This document shows positions 9,601 through 17,555 of a DNA stretch of 64,000 nt, piece by piece. Position 1 is the stretch's first letter. The number at the start of each line of letters is the position of its first letter. The stretch comes from Blastocatellia bacterium (GTDB lineage Bacteria; Acidobacteriota; Blastocatellia; Chloracidobacteriales; JADJPF01). The notes under the pieces were generated by a model, which worked only from the letters and a program-made list of their open reading frames with translations, was not told where the DNA came from and made no database searches. A program made the position numbers and the translations under genes. The DNA lies in assembly GCA_025057015.1 (NCBI GenBank), contig JANWYG010000010.1, positions 342,506 to 406,505 of the forward strand. The letters are read 5' to 3'.

Positions 9601-10208
9601 AACGTATTTTTATTTGTCTTATCCTCGTATCGAGTGAACTTCTTTCCGTCAAAGCTGACTAGTCCGCCGCCGCGGGTAGCTATCCATAGTAGTCCGGACT
9701 TATCTTCGAGCAGGTGCCAAATGGGCGCGTCTGGTAGACCATCATCGACGGAGTAGTTTCTAAATGATTTACCGTCGAAGTAGCTTAATCCTTTATTGGT
9801 GCCTATCCATAGTCCACCTTTACGTGATGGGAGACCGCAGCGGACGTCGTTATGTAGTAGCCCGTCAGCCGTAGTGAGGTTTGTCCATCGGTTTGCATCT
9901 TTTCTGCTAAGTCCACCCTTAGTGGCTATCCATATGTTGTGCTGAGCATCTTCAAAGATTGCTCTTACGCTGTTGTCAGGTAGTCCCTGCTTTGTACCAT
10001 ACGTGGCAAAATCCTTACCATCGTATCTACAAGCTCCTGCATCTGTCCCGAACCAAATGTAGCCTTTGCTGTCTTGAAAGATGATGTAGATAGAGTTATT
10101 GGGTAATCCTGTATTGGCTGAGTAGACTTTGAAGTTATAGATCTGCCCATACGCAACTGCTGACAATAGTGTCAGTGCGATAAGTACGATTGTAAAGCGG
10201 CACCGCAT
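6627..10208 (-). CDS. Two-component sensor histidine kinase with 14 propeller repeats, Y_Y_Y, GAF, HisKA and HATPase domains
   Basis: A 1193-residue membrane sensor. A signal peptide (MRCRFTIVLIALTLLSAVAYG) leads to a periplasmic region with about 14 'regulator propeller' repeats, each ending in W-I/F-G-T-x-x-G, enough for two seven-bladed propellers. A Y_Y_Y domain ('LSPGRYTFSVKAKSSLGLW') follows, then one transmembrane helix near residue 721 (WWFIVISLATLIVVLYLLF). The cytoplasmic side has a coiled linker, a GAF domain (about 775-905), a second coil, HisKA with the phospho-His in TSHEMRTPLTVLKG (about 954), and an HATPase with 'DNGVGI' and GTGLGLAIVKSYIEAHGG. This plan is typical of glycan-sensing kinases in Bacteroidota and Acidobacteriota; the ligand here is unknown. 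No receiver domain is fused; the partner is the coupled downstream gene. Confidence 0.92.
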   Translation of the reverse strand: MRCRFTIVLIALTLLSAVAYGQIYNFKVYSANTGLPNNSIYIIFQDSKGYIWFGTDAGACRYDGKDFATYGTKQGLPDNSVRAIFEDAQHNIWIATKGGLSRKDANRWTNLTTADGLLHNDVRCGLPSRKGGLWIGTNKGLSYFDGKSFRNYSVDDGLPDAPIWHLLEDKSGLLWIATRGGGLVSFDGKKFTRYEDKTNKNTFQLALDSSGALWIATDDGLVRYSSNNFTYYRKTEGLGSNRVSSIAVDDFGRIWCGTFGGGIARLEEGKFKVFNRKNGLPDNYVTSLLKDFEGNVWIGTLWSGACRFRNEQFSNYTKELGLVEGLISGISESANGEIWVSSVNDGIARIDVRGQIYRYTEGPLQEGAWTIFADSKNRVWIGNQTGVSCYYQGRFVHYPLKQIGLQERITSITEDGSGNLWFASNSSRTNGIACYDGKSFKVYSTAAGLASNQASMLRLDSKKRLWICTEKGLSVFDGFKFTTYTTADGLPTQRVLCFTEDQKGRYWIGTTEGLTLFDGNSFKTYTETDGLINNFVSALVATKDTLWIGTSKGISAYDGISFRNYTTKDGLVNHDVYIGAALARADGTVWFGTTGGIVCYDPKFIPPQTKVKPKIALEAVEIESSGQTFTNIEYAELQLAHKENSLRFRFAGLSFVDEDTVEYSYNLQGYDGKWVDTKEREVRFTNLSPGRYTFSVKAKSSLGLWSDPVYVRLTIAAPFWQRWWFIVISLATLIVVLYLLFRWRLSRLALAQERRIKEMSELFESVSLINSKLDLQTVLQNIAEEGARLIGGETGGIGLVEGDKLVFNRTWTGKEWTYRKIEFPLGQGIAGLVAQTGQTIIVNDTSKEPRLLHKNLVKDYNICGFINVPIISRDGKVVGVIDVRRKANRPPFTAVDQQLLEALAHQAAVAIENAELYTALAEKSSRLEQLYKNEQQVSKALQELNQMKSNFLAVTSHEMRTPLTVLKGYHEMLLEGYLGELLPKQKSSIQKCYQTIERMIANLNDILEMLKIEEQKPQLQPEPADFRETLLSVLQELQPFIDKRHHDVQIILPAKLPAMVYDRSKIYLVLLNLLQNAIKFTPDGGKISVEAIVESDNKIRIIISDNGVGIDSSELEKIFDKFYTSSNSLLHTSGKYEFMARGTGLGLAIVKSYIEAHGGTVWAESEGSGKGSKFTVLLPCNTTLKQKAMEVVI

Positions 10209-10255
10209 CTTTCAACTGAACCGTGAGGGGACTTTTTCTCTGCCCGACTCAGTGT

Positions 10256-12535
10256 CTACTGTCTATTACTTCTTACAGCTACAGTATACAGCAGCAGTGC
10301 TAATAACAGGAACATAGTAATTGCTACGATATGTGCCAAAGCTGAGGATGGATCGGCAAGCTTACCCATAAAGCTGCTTAGATCGATTTTTGTGTTAAGT
10401 TCAAAAGCTGCTAAGGCTGCAAGTAGCAAGCCACAGATAGATCCGCCGGCGATGAGGCCTGAGCTAAAGAGCACGCCGTTAGATGACTCAGCTTCCGCTT
10501 CGGAAGTAGGTTTAATACGTTCGACTAGTAGACGCACTAATCCACCGATAAAAATAGGAGCTGAGGAAGAAAACGGTAGGTAGACGCCTACTGCGAACGG
10601 CAAAGCGGCTATGCCTGATAGCTCCAGCACTATCGAGGTGAACACTCCAACCAGTACGAGTCCCCAGGGCAGTTTTCCTGTCAATATCCCGTCGGTGATC
10701 AAGGCCATAATTTGCGGTTGTGGCGCTGGCATCTTCACTACGGAGCGTTGTTTGTATTTGATGTTGCCTTCATCATCTACTAGATAGGTGCCTGCAGGCA
10801 ACGGCCCGTTTTGCTCTTGTACGTAGACCTTGTAGAGGCGAGCGTCATTACCTCTTGCAAGTTTGTCTGAAGGCGTCACTTTTTGATCAGAGGAGTATGG
10901 ATCTAAAACTGTAGGTTGCTTACCGCCGACTCCGGGATCGACTACGTAAAGCAGCTCGCCTTTGTCGTTTGCCAGATACTTACCTGGCGGTACGCCCGCC
11001 GTTTCTACTGACAAGCGGTGCACCTGAAGTTGCTGTCCGTTGGGGCCGGGCTCGCTGCCGCTGAACTCTTTTGCTACGTAGTCTGGAAAGTAGACCGGAA
11101 CTACTGTCCTGTATGACTTGTCTAGACCAAGCAGAGTGATTCCTACTACTAATCCAGAAGCAATGGTACCGGTCATTATGGCAAGCTGCATATACCTCGG
11201 AGTACCGCCTACGAGGAAGCCCGTCTTGAGGTCCTGCGAAGTGGTTCCTGCGTTCGATGCACAAATGCAGACGATAGCTCCTACGGATAGTGCGACAGCA
11301 CGCATCTCGGGTCCTGTGCGGCCTATCAATACGAAGATTAAGCACGTAAGGAGTAATGTAGCGATCGTCATTCCAGAAATAGGATTCGAGGACGAACCTA
11401 TTTCGCCGGTAATACGTGATGAAACAGTGGCAAAAAAGAAACCAAAAAGTATTACTAATATTGCTCCTAAAACGTTTAAATGCAGTTGAGGTACTAAAGA
11501 CATAGCGGCTACGAGGCCGAGCGAACCGTACAGCACTACGCTGATAGGCATATCTCGCTCGGTACGTGGAACGTTACCTGTGGTGCCTGAGCGGATTGCC
11601 TTGAGGTCGCCGATGCTTGACTTAAATGCTCCTATGATCATCGGTAGCGCGCGGGCTAAGCTGATGATACCGCCTGAAGCTACTGCTCCTACACCTATGT
11701 AGTAGACATAGTAGCTACGTACTTGATCGACGCTCATCTCTGAGATAAGTATCGTGCCAGGGTAAATAACAGAGGTTAGACCATCGCCAAAAAGTTTTAT
11801 GAGTGGTATGAAGACCAAGTAGGAAAGCGCGCCGCCGGCCATCATTATAGCGCTGATTCGAAAACCGATTATGTAGCCTACTCCAAGCAGTTCGGGTGAT
11901 ATTTCTGCTGAGATGACTGCGATACGCTGCGTAGTGGCTGTTAGGCCTCTGTAGAACGATATTACGTATTCCGGCACAGTATACCAGAGATTTAGTCCTG
12001 AATTGAGGAACTTGTATACTACGCCTACGCCAAAACCGCTGAAGACGGTCTTCGCATGTATACCACCGGTTTCGCCTACAATGAGTACCTCGGCACAAGC
12101 AGTGCCTTCGGGATAAACTAGGTTGCCATGCTCTTTGACTATTAGCGCACGTCGCAGTGGGATCATCATCAGGACGCCAAGTATTCCGCCTGCGAGAGCT
12201 ATTACAGAGACGTACCAGAACGGTAAGTCATAGCCGAGAATAAGCAGCGCCGGTAGAGTGAACGCTACGCCGGCGGCTATCGACTCACCCGCCGAACCTG
12301 TAGTCTGCACTATGTTGTTTTCTAGAATGGAGGACTTGCCAAGTGCTCGAAAAACTGTAATTGATAGCACAGCTATTGGTATAGAAGCGCTTACAGTAAG
12401 GCCTACTTTGAGCGCTAAGTATACGGACGAAGCACCAAAGATAATGCCGAGCAACGTGCCGAGAATCAGGGCTTTGGCGGTTAACTCTGGAAGCTGTTCA
12501 GTAGCACTGATAAATGGTTTGAAATCACCTTTCAT
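10256..12535 (-). CDS. OPT-family oligopeptide transporter with an inserted soluble loop
   Basis: Polytopic inner-membrane protein (759 residues) of the OPT family, which imports small peptides or metal chelates by proton symport. The N-terminal run starts 'LPELTAKALILGTLLGIIFG', with family motifs 'YPEGTACAEVLIVGE', 'GEIGSSSNPISGMT' and, near the end, 'ALPFAVGVYLPFSSSAPIF'. Between about residues 485 and 605 lies a hydrophilic loop absent from a minimal OPT protein. It holds two similar units, PPGKYLANDKGELLYVV and PAGTYLVDDEGNIKYK. The first ATG (12541) abuts the GGAG motif; the ATG at 12535 has proper spacing, so I use that. It lies 34 nt downstream of the NUDIX gene on the same strand. 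Confidence 0.9.
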   Translation of the reverse strand: MKGDFKPFISATEQLPELTAKALILGTLLGIIFGASSVYLALKVGLTVSASIPIAVLSITVFRALGKSSILENNIVQTTGSAGESIAAGVAFTLPALLILGYDLPFWYVSVIALAGGILGVLMMIPLRRALIVKEHGNLVYPEGTACAEVLIVGETGGIHAKTVFSGFGVGVVYKFLNSGLNLWYTVPEYVISFYRGLTATTQRIAVISAEISPELLGVGYIIGFRISAIMMAGGALSYLVFIPLIKLFGDGLTSVIYPGTILISEMSVDQVRSYYVYYIGVGAVASGGIISLARALPMIIGAFKSSIGDLKAIRSGTTGNVPRTERDMPISVVLYGSLGLVAAMSLVPQLHLNVLGAILVILFGFFFATVSSRITGEIGSSSNPISGMTIATLLLTCLIFVLIGRTGPEMRAVALSVGAIVCICASNAGTTSQDLKTGFLVGGTPRYMQLAIMTGTIASGLVVGITLLGLDKSYRTVVPVYFPDYVAKEFSGSEPGPNGQQLQVHRLSVETAGVPPGKYLANDKGELLYVVDPGVGGKQPTVLDPYSSDQKVTPSDKLARGNDARLYKVYVQEQNGPLPAGTYLVDDEGNIKYKQRSVVKMPAPQPQIMALITDGILTGKLPWGLVLVGVFTSIVLELSGIAALPFAVGVYLPFSSSAPIFIGGLVRLLVERIKPTSEAEAESSNGVLFSSGLIAGGSICGLLLAALAAFELNTKIDLSSFMGKLADPSSALAHIVAITMFLLLALLLYTVAVRSNRQ

Positions 12536-12569
12536 AGACATCTCCGCTGGTGAACTTAACTTGTGTTAA

Positions 12570-13064
12570 TCACAGACGGACTTTGCGTAATGAGCCGAGC
12601 GTGAACGTTTCATCAAAACAATCTGAAGCTGCTAACACTAAACTTATACTTTCATAGAGCTTGTTCTTTGCGTCTGAGATCAGGACTGCATGATCGAAGG
12701 CAAGCTCCGGTAGACTATCTAATGTGAACCATTTTGCGGAAGAAGCGTCGTCTGCGGCTTTGATATCCGGTAACTTGTCAATTAGTGCTAGGTACAAGAA
12801 CGTGATGGTGCGACCACGCGGATCCCGCCCCGGTGCGTCATAGACTCCTATGCGTCTTAGGCGCACGTTTTCTAGACCGGTCTCCTCCTTGAGCTCGCGG
12901 TATGCAGCGGTATCTATTAGTTCGTTTATGTCTACAAAACCGCCAGGTAGAGCCCACTTGCCCTTGAAAGGTTCGTTATTTCGTTCTATCAGTAGAATGT
13001 GCACTTTTGAATCCACCAGCGCAAAGATTGCGCAGTCTGCCGTTACAGAAGGTTTAGGATACAT
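12570..13064 (-). CDS. NUDIX hydrolase
   Basis: Hydrolyses a nucleoside diphosphate linked to another moiety, most likely ADP-ribose or a similar compound; the substrate cannot be fixed from sequence. The 164-residue protein has a complete Nudix box, G-x5-E-x7-RELKEETGL, starting at 'GGFVDINE' with GKWALPGG just before it. The fold continues with 'FLYLALID' and a region giving 'AKWFTLDSLPELAFDH', typical of ADP-ribose pyrophosphatase-like members. An AGGGGT motif precedes ATG 13064. It begins only 3 nt after the stop of the anti-sigma-like gene, so the two are an operon that probably runs into the OPT transporter. Confidence 0.88.
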   Translation of the reverse strand: MYPKPSVTADCAIFALVDSKVHILLIERNNEPFKGKWALPGGFVDINELIDTAAYRELKEETGLENVRLRRIGVYDAPGRDPRGRTITFLYLALIDKLPDIKAADDASSAKWFTLDSLPELAFDHAVLISDAKNKLYESISLVLAASDCFDETFTLGSLRKVRL

Positions 13065-13067
13065 TAT

Positions 13068-13490
13068 TTACCCCTTTTTTGGATTATGAAGATGAGCAGG
13101 CAATGCTAGCATTATCTCTACAGCAATTTGTTTTATCTTGTCAGCATCCGCGTTTTCCACCTTGCGAAGTAGATTGCGGTACAATCGCTCATAGCCTGAG
13201 AAACAGTTCGCAAGTGCTTGTATCAGCTTTTCTTCATCGCGGGGCTTTACTGATTCCGCGCTTGAGTGAAGAAACGCTTCCATGGTCGCCCGCGTGGAGC
13301 TGTCTATAGACTCGCGGTTACGGAGTGATTTGCGTATTAAGCGTAGAAAATCTGTTAACTGATAGGCGCGTTCGGCGCACTTATCGCACTTCTGAAGATG
13401 CTCTTCAAAAGCTATTGCCGTGTCTACGGCAAGCAGCCTGAGGACGTATCTATATGTAGTATCTTTTGAACAGATAGATCTGCTGGCCAT
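13068..13490 (-). CDS. Zinc-finger (zf-HC2) anti-sigma-like protein
   Basis: A 140-residue soluble protein. The N-terminal part contains FEEHLQKCDKCAERAYQL, the H-x3-C-x2-C arrangement of the zinc-binding anti-sigma domain (zf-HC2). The remainder is helical and polar with no transmembrane segment, so it is not a classical membrane-anchored anti-sigma factor. No sigma-factor gene is adjacent, and upstream there are 381 bases without a convincing gene. It is followed after 3 nt by the NUDIX gene. It may be a redox- or metal-sensing regulator of an unlinked ECF sigma factor (inference). No good ribosome site precedes ATG 13490; a leaderless transcript or a later start is possible. Confidence 0.6.
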   Translation of the reverse strand: MASRSICSKDTTYRYVLRLLAVDTAIAFEEHLQKCDKCAERAYQLTDFLRLIRKSLRNRESIDSSTRATMEAFLHSSAESVKPRDEEKLIQALANCFSGYERLYRNLLRKVENADADKIKQIAVEIMLALPAHLHNPKKG

Positions 13491-13871
13491 AGATTGGCAA
13501 ATCGTAACCGAGCAGATTGTCTAAATCAAGCTTTTGGTGAGATTATGGCTGTAGTAATCTATCCCCCTATGGCTTAGTCGTCACAGAAGAGCCGCCGTGT
13601 ATGGTCTAATTTCAGTCCACGTTCTTCTACACAGTCAAGTAGATTGACTAGTATTCCAATCTGAGTACGCCTTCTATGGTACGGATTAACTGTAAAGTAG
13701 CCGTAAAACATAAATTGTCTAGTGTGATCGGTGGTTGTAGAGCAAACCTGTTCCAAGGACTATATTGACTGAACTGCGAACTGTACTGACCCTCCTCGTT
13801 CTATACTGTCGCTAAGACTTGAACCATAAAGTCCAAACTCATTACAGAGAGTTTTCGAAAGCTTTTTCAAA
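13491..13871. other. 381-base gap without a convincing gene
   Basis: Between the 3' end of the SH3-protein gene and the 5' end of the zf-HC2 gene, both on the minus strand. A 60-codon minus-strand frame (13574-13756) is open, but I see no recognisable motif or ribosome site. No tRNA-like T-loop or acceptor pairing was found. The only signal I can point to is the promoter candidate at 13501-13529. Confidence 0.4.
13501..13529 (-). promoter_or_regulatory. Candidate promoter for zf-HC2/NUDIX operon
   Basis: Minus strand TTGATT (13529-13524), 17-nt spacer, TACGAT (13506-13501). Transcription would start within a few bases of ATG 13490, implying a leaderless or very short leader message. Confidence 0.35.
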
Positions 13872-14795
13872 CTACAGTGAGTCCGCTAGCTTTCGTAGCA
13901 TCCCTATCACATCCTTGTTTTCAAAAGGAAGCTTGGAGACGATGTCGATTAGCTCGTTGAGCAGTTTCAAAGTCTCGGCCTTTTCCTCTTTGTTGTCGAG
14001 TTTGTAGTCTTGCAGGTTTACTGATAGACCCTCGCGCAAAGTTTCCCTCAGGTTTTGTAAAGCTCCGCTAGCTTTTGGGCCTTTCGGATAAAGGGCAAGA
14101 TACCTACCTTGTGTCTGTCGAAAATAATGTAGATTACAAAGTAAGTCGCCTTCGCATTCTCCAGGCAAGGGATTTTCCGCTGCTGCCCAAGCTATCTTTT
14201 CGCCTGTACCTAACGTGGCATACTTTTTATGTAACTGCCACAGTACATCTGATTTGAGTAGCCAAATACCTCCGGGTTCGCTGTAGACGAGTATTTTTTC
14301 ATACTGTTTTAGGAAACCTTTGTAAGGTGGACGATTTGCTTTATCAAGCTCAATCTGCGAAGCGGCATTGCCTATGGCTAAGAACTTTGTAAGTTCTAGC
14401 TCTGCTAGAACATCTTTAGCGGTGGTTTCTGCTATAGCACGGCTGAGAAAGTCGATGTATTCTATAGTGTGAAGAAAAGATAATTCGTTGTTATAATACT
14501 TAGCAATATCCAAATAAGTTTGTTGAGCTAGATCTTCTTTAAATTCTCGAACAGATTTTGCTTCTATCCATCCTACCTTTTGGTTAGGCAATTGGACTTT
14601 ATACCAGTTTTGCTGTTTTTCGATGGCATTTAGAAACTCGCCGAGCTTGACTTTTGTCACTGTAGCAGCTTTTGCTTGTGGTGCGGCAAGTATCGAGGTA
14701 GAGGGTTTCGTGACTATCAAAACAGCTAAAGTTTGTTGAGCTGCTTCGACTATAACAGTCGTGGACAAAACGGCTATTAGTAGAACGGGAAGCAT
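13872..14795 (-). CDS. Exported protein with N-terminal bacterial SH3 domain
   Basis: A 307-residue protein with a signal peptide (MLPVLLIAVLSTTVIVEAAQ). Residues about 25-90 form an SH3b-like domain: 'ILAAPQAKAATVTKVKLGE' then 'WYKVQLPNQKVGWIEAKSV', which in other proteins binds peptidoglycan or regulates envelope enzymes. The remaining 210 residues are helical, with no family I recognise, and contain the pair 'GECEGDLLCN' that could form a disulfide. The start at ATG 14795 has AAGGAG at ideal spacing; an upstream in-frame extension to 14855 lacks one. It follows sat by 68 nt on the same strand and may share its message. Role unknown, probably in the envelope. Confidence 0.75.
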   Translation of the reverse strand: MLPVLLIAVLSTTVIVEAAQQTLAVLIVTKPSTSILAAPQAKAATVTKVKLGEFLNAIEKQQNWYKVQLPNQKVGWIEAKSVREFKEDLAQQTYLDIAKYYNNELSFLHTIEYIDFLSRAIAETTAKDVLAELELTKFLAIGNAASQIELDKANRPPYKGFLKQYEKILVYSEPGGIWLLKSDVLWQLHKKYATLGTGEKIAWAAAENPLPGECEGDLLCNLHYFRQTQGRYLALYPKGPKASGALQNLRETLREGLSVNLQDYKLDNKEEKAETLKLLNELIDIVSKLPFENKDVIGMLRKLADSL

Positions 14796-14863
14796 ACTAT
14801 ACTCCTTACGATTAAAGAGCCTACAGTTTGACCGACTCCTGACGGAGCCGGCCACTTCTTAAG

Positions 14864-16009
14864 TTAGCGCAAGGCGTCTATAAGTACCTGAGCCACTTCA
14901 GGGCGAGTAAATTCTACAGGCGGTATTTCGCCCCTTCGTAGCATTTCACGTACCTTGGTACCACTTAAGATTACATGACTTTCGCTGCTGTGTGGACAAG
15001 TCTTGCTCGATGCCATAGACTGGCACGAACGACAAAAGAAGGTATGTTCAAAGAATAACGGGGTTATGCCGAGCTTGCTAGCGTCGAACTCGTCGAAGAT
15101 GTAGTGTGCATCATATGTTCCGTAGTAGTTACCCACGCCAGCATGGTCGCGGCCTACGATGAAGTGGGTACAGCCGTAATTTTTGCGAATGATGGCATGA
15201 AAAATAGCTTCTCGTGGACCGGCATAGCGCATCGAAGCTGGCAGTACGGAGAGTAACGTTCGTTCTGGAGGATAGTATTTTTCTAGCAATACTTGATAGC
15301 ATTTCATCCGCACTTCTGCTGGTATATCGTCTGATTTAGTCTCGCCTACTATTGGATGTAGTAGCAAGCCGTCGACTATTTCCATAGCGCATTTTTGTAT
15401 ATATTCGTGGGCACGGTGTACAGGGTTACGGGTCTGGAAAGCGACGATACGGCGCCAACCTCGCTCGGTAAATGCTGCTCGCGTCTGTCGAGGGGTAAGA
15501 CGATAGGCTTTGAATTGTTCGTCTATCGGGTGATTTACAAGCGTGATGTCGCCAGCCAGTAGAACGTCCTGCTGGTTATAGAGTGCTTGTACGCCCGGAT
15601 GAGCTTCGTCTGTAGTACGATAAACCTCGGCAGCTTCGCGTCGCTTGTCGTAGTCATACTTCTCAGTAAGGTGCAGTACTCCGAGGAAGTGCTTGTCCTG
15701 ATATAGAGCTACATCGCTGCCCTCTTTCAAGTTTTCTGCTGTTTGTCGAGATACGGCCAGCGTGATCGGGATAGTCCAAGGTAGCCCTGAAGCTAGGTGT
15801 TTATCTTTGACTACACACTCGTAATCGGCCTTGGTCATGAAACCTGTAAGGGGGGAGAAAGCACCTACGGCTATCATCTCGAAGTCAGAAACTTGCCTTG
15901 GTGTGAGCTGTAGTTGCGGCAGAGTAGGGAGTTTGTCTAGGATTGATTGCTTGGTTACGGAATCAGCCTCGCAATCTACGAGGACCCCACCGTGTGGCTG
16001 TATTGACAT
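14864..16009 (-). CDS. sat: Sulfate adenylyltransferase (ATP sulfurylase)
   Basis: Activates sulfate with ATP to adenosine 5'-phosphosulfate (APS). The 381-residue monofunctional protein is of the Sat type. The nucleotide-binding motif QTRNPVHRAHEY (about residue 190) and GRDHAGVG (about 275) are both intact. Residues 'CRSCQSMASSKTCPH' near the C-terminus form a cysteine cluster common in bacterial and archaeal Sat, probably a structural zinc site. There is no fused APS-kinase domain, and no APS reductase or kinase in the window. The adjacent upstream gene encodes a DASS anion transporter, suggesting sulfate uptake followed by activation for assimilation. Confidence 0.93.
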   Translation of the reverse strand: MSIQPHGGVLVDCEADSVTKQSILDKLPTLPQLQLTPRQVSDFEMIAVGAFSPLTGFMTKADYECVVKDKHLASGLPWTIPITLAVSRQTAENLKEGSDVALYQDKHFLGVLHLTEKYDYDKRREAAEVYRTTDEAHPGVQALYNQQDVLLAGDITLVNHPIDEQFKAYRLTPRQTRAAFTERGWRRIVAFQTRNPVHRAHEYIQKCAMEIVDGLLLHPIVGETKSDDIPAEVRMKCYQVLLEKYYPPERTLLSVLPASMRYAGPREAIFHAIIRKNYGCTHFIVGRDHAGVGNYYGTYDAHYIFDEFDASKLGITPLFFEHTFFCRSCQSMASSKTCPHSSESHVILSGTKVREMLRRGEIPPVEFTRPEVAQVLIDALR

Positions 16010-16081
16010 CTGGTTTACCTCATCTTGGAGTTATGGCTTTGTAGCTAAAAGAGATAATATAGCGCCTGAGATGGCACCTTG

Positions 16082-17530
16082 CTAATCGGTTATACCAAGT
16101 ATCGGCCAGAGGAACAGTGAAATGACGTTAAATACTGCCCACGAAATTAGACCGAAGATGACACCTGGTAATAACATCTGTTTGCGTTCGACGTAGCCGG
16201 AAGAATAGGCTATGGCGTTTGCCGGAGTACCCATAGGCAAAGCGAAACCAAGTCCTGCAGGAATAGCTACTGCATAGACGACAAGCCGAGGATCAACACC
16301 GCAGCTGTCGGCCAGTGGCAGCGCTACAGGTAACAGGGTCGCCACTACGGCTGCGTTGCTCATAAATTCGGTAAGTAGATAGGATGCGAGCGAAAATAGA
16401 GCTACTAATGTGAACTTGTCAGTCCTGGCTCCATCGAAGGAGATGAAAGCTAACCACTTAGCGGCTCCGGTTTCGGCAAGTGCAGCTCCAAGACATATTG
16501 CTCCGCCATACATCAGGATTATTCCCCAGCTTACGCGTTCTTCTATCTCTTTCCAGCGGACGGCATTTGCGGCAAAAAGAGCTACTACGGCCAGTAATGC
16601 TATGCTAGCAAGACCATAGCCCTCACCAAGTACTATCCAGGCTATTACCGTCGCAAGGGTTATCACTGCTACGAGAGCTTCTCCGTACTTAATCGAGCCA
16701 AGACGGTTGTTTCTTGCTCTCAACACTCGTTGAGCTTCGACTACGTTGTCTATATCTATAGGGAAAAACTTGAGAAGTAGCAGGCCTCCCAAAGTAGCAA
16801 GTGTAACGGTAATAGGCAAGGCGGCTAGAGCCCAGCTTAAGAAGGATATGCTGCTACCCGTGGTTTCTTTGAGTATCCCTACGGCTAGCGGTGCTCGTGC
16901 GCCACCTAGAAAAGTAGTTATGCCTCCTATGGAGCTACCCCAAGCCATGGCGAGAAACAGGAGCGTAGCGTAGCTACTTTGTTTTGGTTTTAGCTTTAGT
17001 GCATGAGCTATCTCGGCTACTATCGGGAAAAGCATTGCTGCTACGGCGTGCTCGGACATGAAGATTGCTAAGGTTACGCTTAGCAGGTAGACGGTAACGT
17101 ATAGTTGTATTGGTGTTCTGCCTGCGCGCTCCATTATGCTAAGCGCTATACGCGAGCTAAGGCCTGTGCTCATAAGTGCTGCCGCAAGGATAAATGCTCC
17201 GAGGATGAAGAATACGGCTTCGTTACCGAAAAGAGCATAGGTCTTACTTGGTGTCATTACTCCAAGTAGTGGCAGCAGCACTATTGCCAGTATGCTTGTA
17301 ATTACAAGCGGCAGCTTACCCCATACCCATAAAAGTAGGCAAAGGGCAAAGATAGCCAGTGCTTTCTGTCCTTGTAGGCTAAGGCCTTTAGGCGTTGGTG
17401 CGTTGAGTATCAATACAAAAACGATGGAGAATATCCCCAAGAATGCCGGCTGTGGAAGTCGTGAAGCTAGACCTTTCCAGAAGGTCTTTCTATGAATGAC
17501 GGTTACTTCCGGCGAGAATCTTATGTTCAT
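16082..17530 (-). CDS. DASS/SLC13-family anion symporter, possibly sulfate
   Basis: A 482-residue inner-membrane transporter with about 11-12 hydrophobic helices and the SLC13 layout: 'LPLVITSILAIVLLPLLGVM', 'FGNEAVFFILGAFILAAAL', and 'PAGLGFALPMGTPANAIAY' near the C-terminus. In characterised family members two SNT motifs bind the carboxylate or sulfate and sodium. Here the second is SNAAVVATLLP (about residue 389), while the first reads SEHAVAAMLFP (about 156), so the Asn is replaced. Placement 72 nt upstream of sat on the same strand suggests sulfate as substrate, but dicarboxylates cannot be excluded. Only 25 bp separate its start from the divergent glycosyltransferase gene. I see no clear ribosome site at ATG 17530. 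Confidence 0.82.
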   Translation of the reverse strand: MNIRFSPEVTVIHRKTFWKGLASRLPQPAFLGIFSIVFVLILNAPTPKGLSLQGQKALAIFALCLLLWVWGKLPLVITSILAIVLLPLLGVMTPSKTYALFGNEAVFFILGAFILAAALMSTGLSSRIALSIMERAGRTPIQLYVTVYLLSVTLAIFMSEHAVAAMLFPIVAEIAHALKLKPKQSSYATLLFLAMAWGSSIGGITTFLGGARAPLAVGILKETTGSSISFLSWALAALPITVTLATLGGLLLLKFFPIDIDNVVEAQRVLRARNNRLGSIKYGEALVAVITLATVIAWIVLGEGYGLASIALLAVVALFAANAVRWKEIEERVSWGIILMYGGAICLGAALAETGAAKWLAFISFDGARTDKFTLVALFSLASYLLTEFMSNAAVVATLLPVALPLADSCGVDPRLVVYAVAIPAGLGFALPMGTPANAIAYSSGYVERKQMLLPGVIFGLISWAVFNVISLFLWPILGITD

Positions 17531-17555
17531 TAGGATGTCACTTTAGTCTAGCGTT

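Noticed and set aside
13574-13756. 60-codon minus-strand frame in the longest gap
   Set aside because: No ribosome site, no recognisable motif and a composition unlike its neighbours; treated as non-coding.
13720-13860. Possible tRNA (GGTTCAAGTC-like string on the minus strand)
   Set aside because: No T-stem pairing and no acceptor stem can be drawn around it.
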